Assembly: GCF_910592395.1 (NCBI RefSeq)
Contig: NC_088308.1
Location: 24,567,501-24,631,500 of the forward strand
Source of the DNA: Lineus longissimus
Lineage: Eukaryota > Nemertea > Pilidiophora > Heteronemertea > Lineidae
Direction of reading: 5' to 3'
Length of the DNA stretch: 64,000 nucleotides
The position numbers and the translations under genes are program-made. Shown here in pieces: positions 61,136 through 64,000 of the stretch. How positions within the stretch are numbered: the first letter of the stretch is position 1; the number at the start of each line of letters is the position of its first letter. The notes beneath the pieces were generated by a model that saw only the letters and a program-made list of their open reading frames with translations, made no database searches and was not told where the DNA came from.

Positions 61136-61388
61136 TAACTACCTTTGATTTACGACAAAACAATTGTAAGGAAGGTGAGAAAATAGATGGCTATCCCTAA
61201 CAAAGGAATATCTCGGCAGTTACCTTCAATCAAGTGTCATCTCGACAACTGTTCCTCAGCCAACTCGTGAAAGGGCAGATTGGAATAGGAAGTGACAATC
61301 GAAGATAAAATATAGACAAGGCTCAAGAGAGGTGGAGCAGCGTCACCATTTCCCGTTCCTGAAAGTCTGTTTATATTCTCAGCCAATC

Positions 61389-62354
61389 ATGGCTACATCA
61401 CCCAGCGAAGTCCAGCTGCAAGGTGTATCTATCTTCGATATTGTTGGTTATATTCAGGGATATGTCGTTCTTCTGATCATAGTCATCGGCCTGGGTGGGA
61501 ATGTTCTTTCGTTAGTGGTGTTTTTGAAGGTGAAACGAAGCAGCGATCCTACAGTACAGTACTTCAGTGTTATTACATTCTGCGACGCTGGTGTACTTAT
61601 GTTCGGTTCGGTACCGAAGTGGCTGCGATGGAGCATGCCGTATGTTTTCGGAAATCAGTATGTAGATCTGTATGGTATATCAAACCTAAGCTGCAAGCTT
61701 TTGCGATTTACATTTTATTTCTGTGCTACGATGTCATCATTTTGCCTTGTCAGTTTCACGCTCGAACGAGCTGTTTTTGTTTGGTTTCCTTTAAAACGTG
61801 TTCTAATAACGGGCCGCAAACGGAAATTTGCTTTACTTATTATTTGCCTTCTTGGCATAGCAACGAACGTACACGTAGCTCTTTTAATGGAGAATTATGA
61901 TGAACCGGTTGGGTCCAATTGTTATTACAAAAATGTCCTTGTTGATTTTACCGCCGACAACCTACGCTATGTTTTGTTACCGTGTGTGTTTTTATTTATT
62001 TTCAATGTGGTTATAATACTCGGCATAGTAAAATCTCAGAAAGATAGAACGCATGTTTCTCGAACCAAAACATTGATGGATTCAAAGCAAAAAGCTGTTC
62101 ATATGAACCTTATTCTGGTATCAGTTTTCTATATTGTTTTCAACCTTCCACGTTTTGTAGCTTGGACTGTATTTGATGAGTCACAGAAACGAGGTATGTC
62201 CAGCGACCATATGGAAATGCTTTTTCTAACAGCCAATTTTTGCGTAGTTATTTGGAATCTGAACTATAGCACCAACTTTATCATTTATTGCACTTCACTT
62301 GGATTCTATAGAGAAGAACTCGGCAAATTGTTTTATTGTTGTCATCACAAGTAA
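61389..62354 (+). CDS. Class A orphan GPCR, copy 5
   Basis: Intact, 321 residues, starting MATSPSEVQLQG. The frame is open for 19 more codons upstream only because a leader TAG has become CAG. That extension has no ATG, so the conserved ATG at 61,389 is used. TM3 has RFTFYF as in copies 3 and 4. The 3' half is almost identical to copy 3: VHMNLIL in TM6, D263 in ECL3 and NFCVVIW in TM7. Copies 1, 2 and 4 have NFCEVIW, so copies 3 and 5 lack the acidic residue E286. The cytoplasmic end is FYCCHHK. Other motifs are as in copy 1. Confidence 0.9.
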   Translation: MATSPSEVQLQGVSIFDIVGYIQGYVVLLIIVIGLGGNVLSLVVFLKVKRSSDPTVQYFSVITFCDAGVLMFGSVPKWLRWSMPYVFGNQYVDLYGISNLSCKLLRFTFYFCATMSSFCLVSFTLERAVFVWFPLKRVLITGRKRKFALLIICLLGIATNVHVALLMENYDEPVGSNCYYKNVLVDFTADNLRYVLLPCVFLFIFNVVIILGIVKSQKDRTHVSRTKTLMDSKQKAVHMNLILVSVFYIVFNLPRFVAWTVFDESQKRGMSSDHMEMLFLTANFCVVIWNLNYSTNFIIYCTSLGFYREELGKLFYCCHHK

Positions 62355-62880
62355 CAGCATTGACGGCAATTTCAGGAGATGTGTATTTAACCAACGTATT
62401 AATCCATGATTCGAAAACCTATTGGTTGTGAACAAATTGTCAATTAGAGAACGTTGACTTGAAAACTAGTAGATGGTCCAAAAGAGAACCAGTGTGGTAA
62501 AAGATGTTGCTTCACTCAAAAATCGTAGGATCATTGGGCTTTTCGGATAGAAGTCTTTGTGAGTCACATACGCATCCAGGAATGCTTCAAGAGTGTCTTG
62601 GGTTCTTCTGACTCGCAAGACTCTAACGGAGATGGCACAGACAACGATTAAAAGCATGGACGTTGTTGATTTGTTTATACGTTGCCGCTACATGTGTGTA
62701 CTTTGCCCAAGCTATCGCTTTAGTTGACCAGATATTGCACCCATTTCGAAGGGAATAACCCCTAAACCAAATCTAACCTAAGAAGGACCAACTTTTTAAA
62801 CATCTTTAAATCTTTAACATCTTTAATGTTTTTATGACATACTGTTACACATACTCGGCTTACATGTAGGCCCCTTAGAA

Positions 62881-64000
62881 AATAAACTGAAGCGACGACA
62901 CGATAGTGCTTTCATCGCAGACACAGCGCCATGAAACGGAGATAGATGAGTGCGACGAGACGGTTTGTGATTCGAGCACATACAACTTAAAGCAACGAAT
63001 TTTACATGATGATTTCCAGTGACGGAACCCCCTTCCCCTCAAATGCGCCTTGACATCTTGTAGTCCCGAAAGATAAAGGGCAGTAACAGTCCACTCGTCT
63101 CAACCACATGAGAGTCTCTCTTTCAAATCATAGCATACTGTTCCCATGATTGTCTTCAACAAATTTCTGATTGATTAAATCTCTTCATGGGACTGGCCTG
63201 TTGAATGATTGCTTCTGCGATCGTCTGCTAAATGAAAGTGTCATTTGTTTGATTGTTGCTTCGAGTCACCAGATTGAATATCAAGAAGAAGATTGTGGAG
63301 AATTGCTTGTTGCGAAGCAATAGGAATCTTCCGAGATAATCTGCACTTACAAGAAAGGTGAGCTTATCGTTTCTCTCAGCATGGAAGATACAGTCATGTA
63401 GTCACATATTCTGTGAGCCATCGTAATATCTATATATATTCAGGATTTTTGGTCTTGAACTGGACAAGTGAATAGCTGGTCCAAATGACACATATATATA
63501 GGTGAGAGTTATGGACCCACAGTTGCGTCCTTGATTGTCATTGAAGGAATTGGCTACTTCAGGTTGATCTAAACAATGCACCAGGCTATAGTATACATGT
63601 ACGTGGTTCTTTCGCATTCTTCCATGATAGCAAATTGATCTGTAAGAAAACTATACATGAATTTTCCTTGTTGACACCGTCGAATATCGTCGTTTCCTGG
63701 GGATTATCGAATACCCGTTTTTGTAATCACGCATGCATGCCAAGTTCCCGGGAGGACATGTTTAATACTCCCTATCTGTCTCAATAAAACACGCTAAGAA
63801 CAGCAGAATGCACTCGCAATGGTCCCACTTGATCATGATCATGCCATTACAGCGTATTAACGAACTCCTAGCTTCCAATTAAGTGCCTTTGATTGCTCCT
63901 TGTATATTTCATCGAAGGCTTCTTTTCGCCATGTCAAGACACCCTCCACGCCTGAATTGGGGGATCATGGATCAAGTGATTTAACATTGTGGTTATTCCT
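62881..64000 (+). repeat. Tandem array unit 6, partial (runs off the window)
   Basis: Starts AATAAACTGAAGCGACG like unit 4 and stays collinear with the 5' spacers of units 1-3 up to the last base, which matches about 46,658 of unit 1. By position, a further GPCR would be expected about 1.7 kb beyond the window. Confidence 0.85.

Larger units (their letters stand above)
60836..62880 (+). repeat. Tandem array unit 5 (GPCR copy 5), minimal spacer
   Basis: Only about 540 bp of related spacer precede this gene. It is more diverged than in the other units and starts inside a GPCR fragment (60,846). The 3' flank is the long form and runs into unit 6. Confidence 0.8.

Noticed and set aside
61332-61388. 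N-terminal extension of GPCR copy 5
   Set aside because: It opens with GTG, not ATG, and exists only because one leader TAG became CAG. The ATG at 61,389 is conserved in all copies.
1-64000. CRISPR arrays, bacterial operons, viral insertions
   Set aside because: Nothing of this kind is seen. All repeats are eukaryotic tandem or transposon-like repeats, and the genes are intron-bearing or GPCR paralogues.

Overview
This is animal nuclear DNA. Genes are split by many GT-AG introns, and three conserved metazoan genes can be rebuilt exon by exon. The window suggests a marine invertebrate: intergenic DNA is full of short decayed repeats and of palindromes such as ACATGT and TAGGCCTA, which are common in echinoderm and some lophotrochozoan genomes. 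The phylum is inferred and not proven.

Layout. Positions 1-21,230 hold no gene I can support, only decayed repeats and MITE-like pieces. Positions 21,232-26,079 (minus strand) encode mitochondrial ferredoxin/adrenodoxin reductase (FDXR) in 12 exons. Positions 29,442-34,613 (minus) encode translation release factor eRF3 (GSPT1) in 14 exons. A 310-bp divergent promoter with one CRE-type and two AP-1-type sites separates it from LUC7L3 (plus, 34,924-39,166, 9 coding exons), a U1 snRNP-associated splicing factor with an RS tail. Positions 39,167-45,540 hold the probable extended LUC7L3 3' UTR, a 364-bp TTAA-flanked inverted-repeat element of piggyBac type, and a broken FkbM-type methyltransferase.

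From 45,541 to the right edge the DNA is a recent tandem array. Units of about 2-4 kb each carry one intronless class A GPCR of 321 residues. Four copies are intact (48,404; 52,145; 59,257; 61,389), one is frameshifted (55,889), and a sixth unit starts at 62,881 and runs off the window. All five copies have a TATA-like box 245-261 bp before the ATG and a conserved leader. The spacers hold fossils of an older GPCR copy and a block of about 455 bp that is almost invariant between units 1-3. The receptors lack several class A hallmarks (DRY changed to ERA, no TM4 Trp, no CWxP Trp, NPxxY changed to NFxxY). Copies are mosaics of one another, as expected from unequal crossing-over and gene conversion.

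The single-copy genes (FDXR, GSPT1, LUC7L3) do basic cell work: mitochondrial electron transfer, translation termination and splicing. The receptor array is the lineage-specific, fast-evolving part and the best candidate for new biology.
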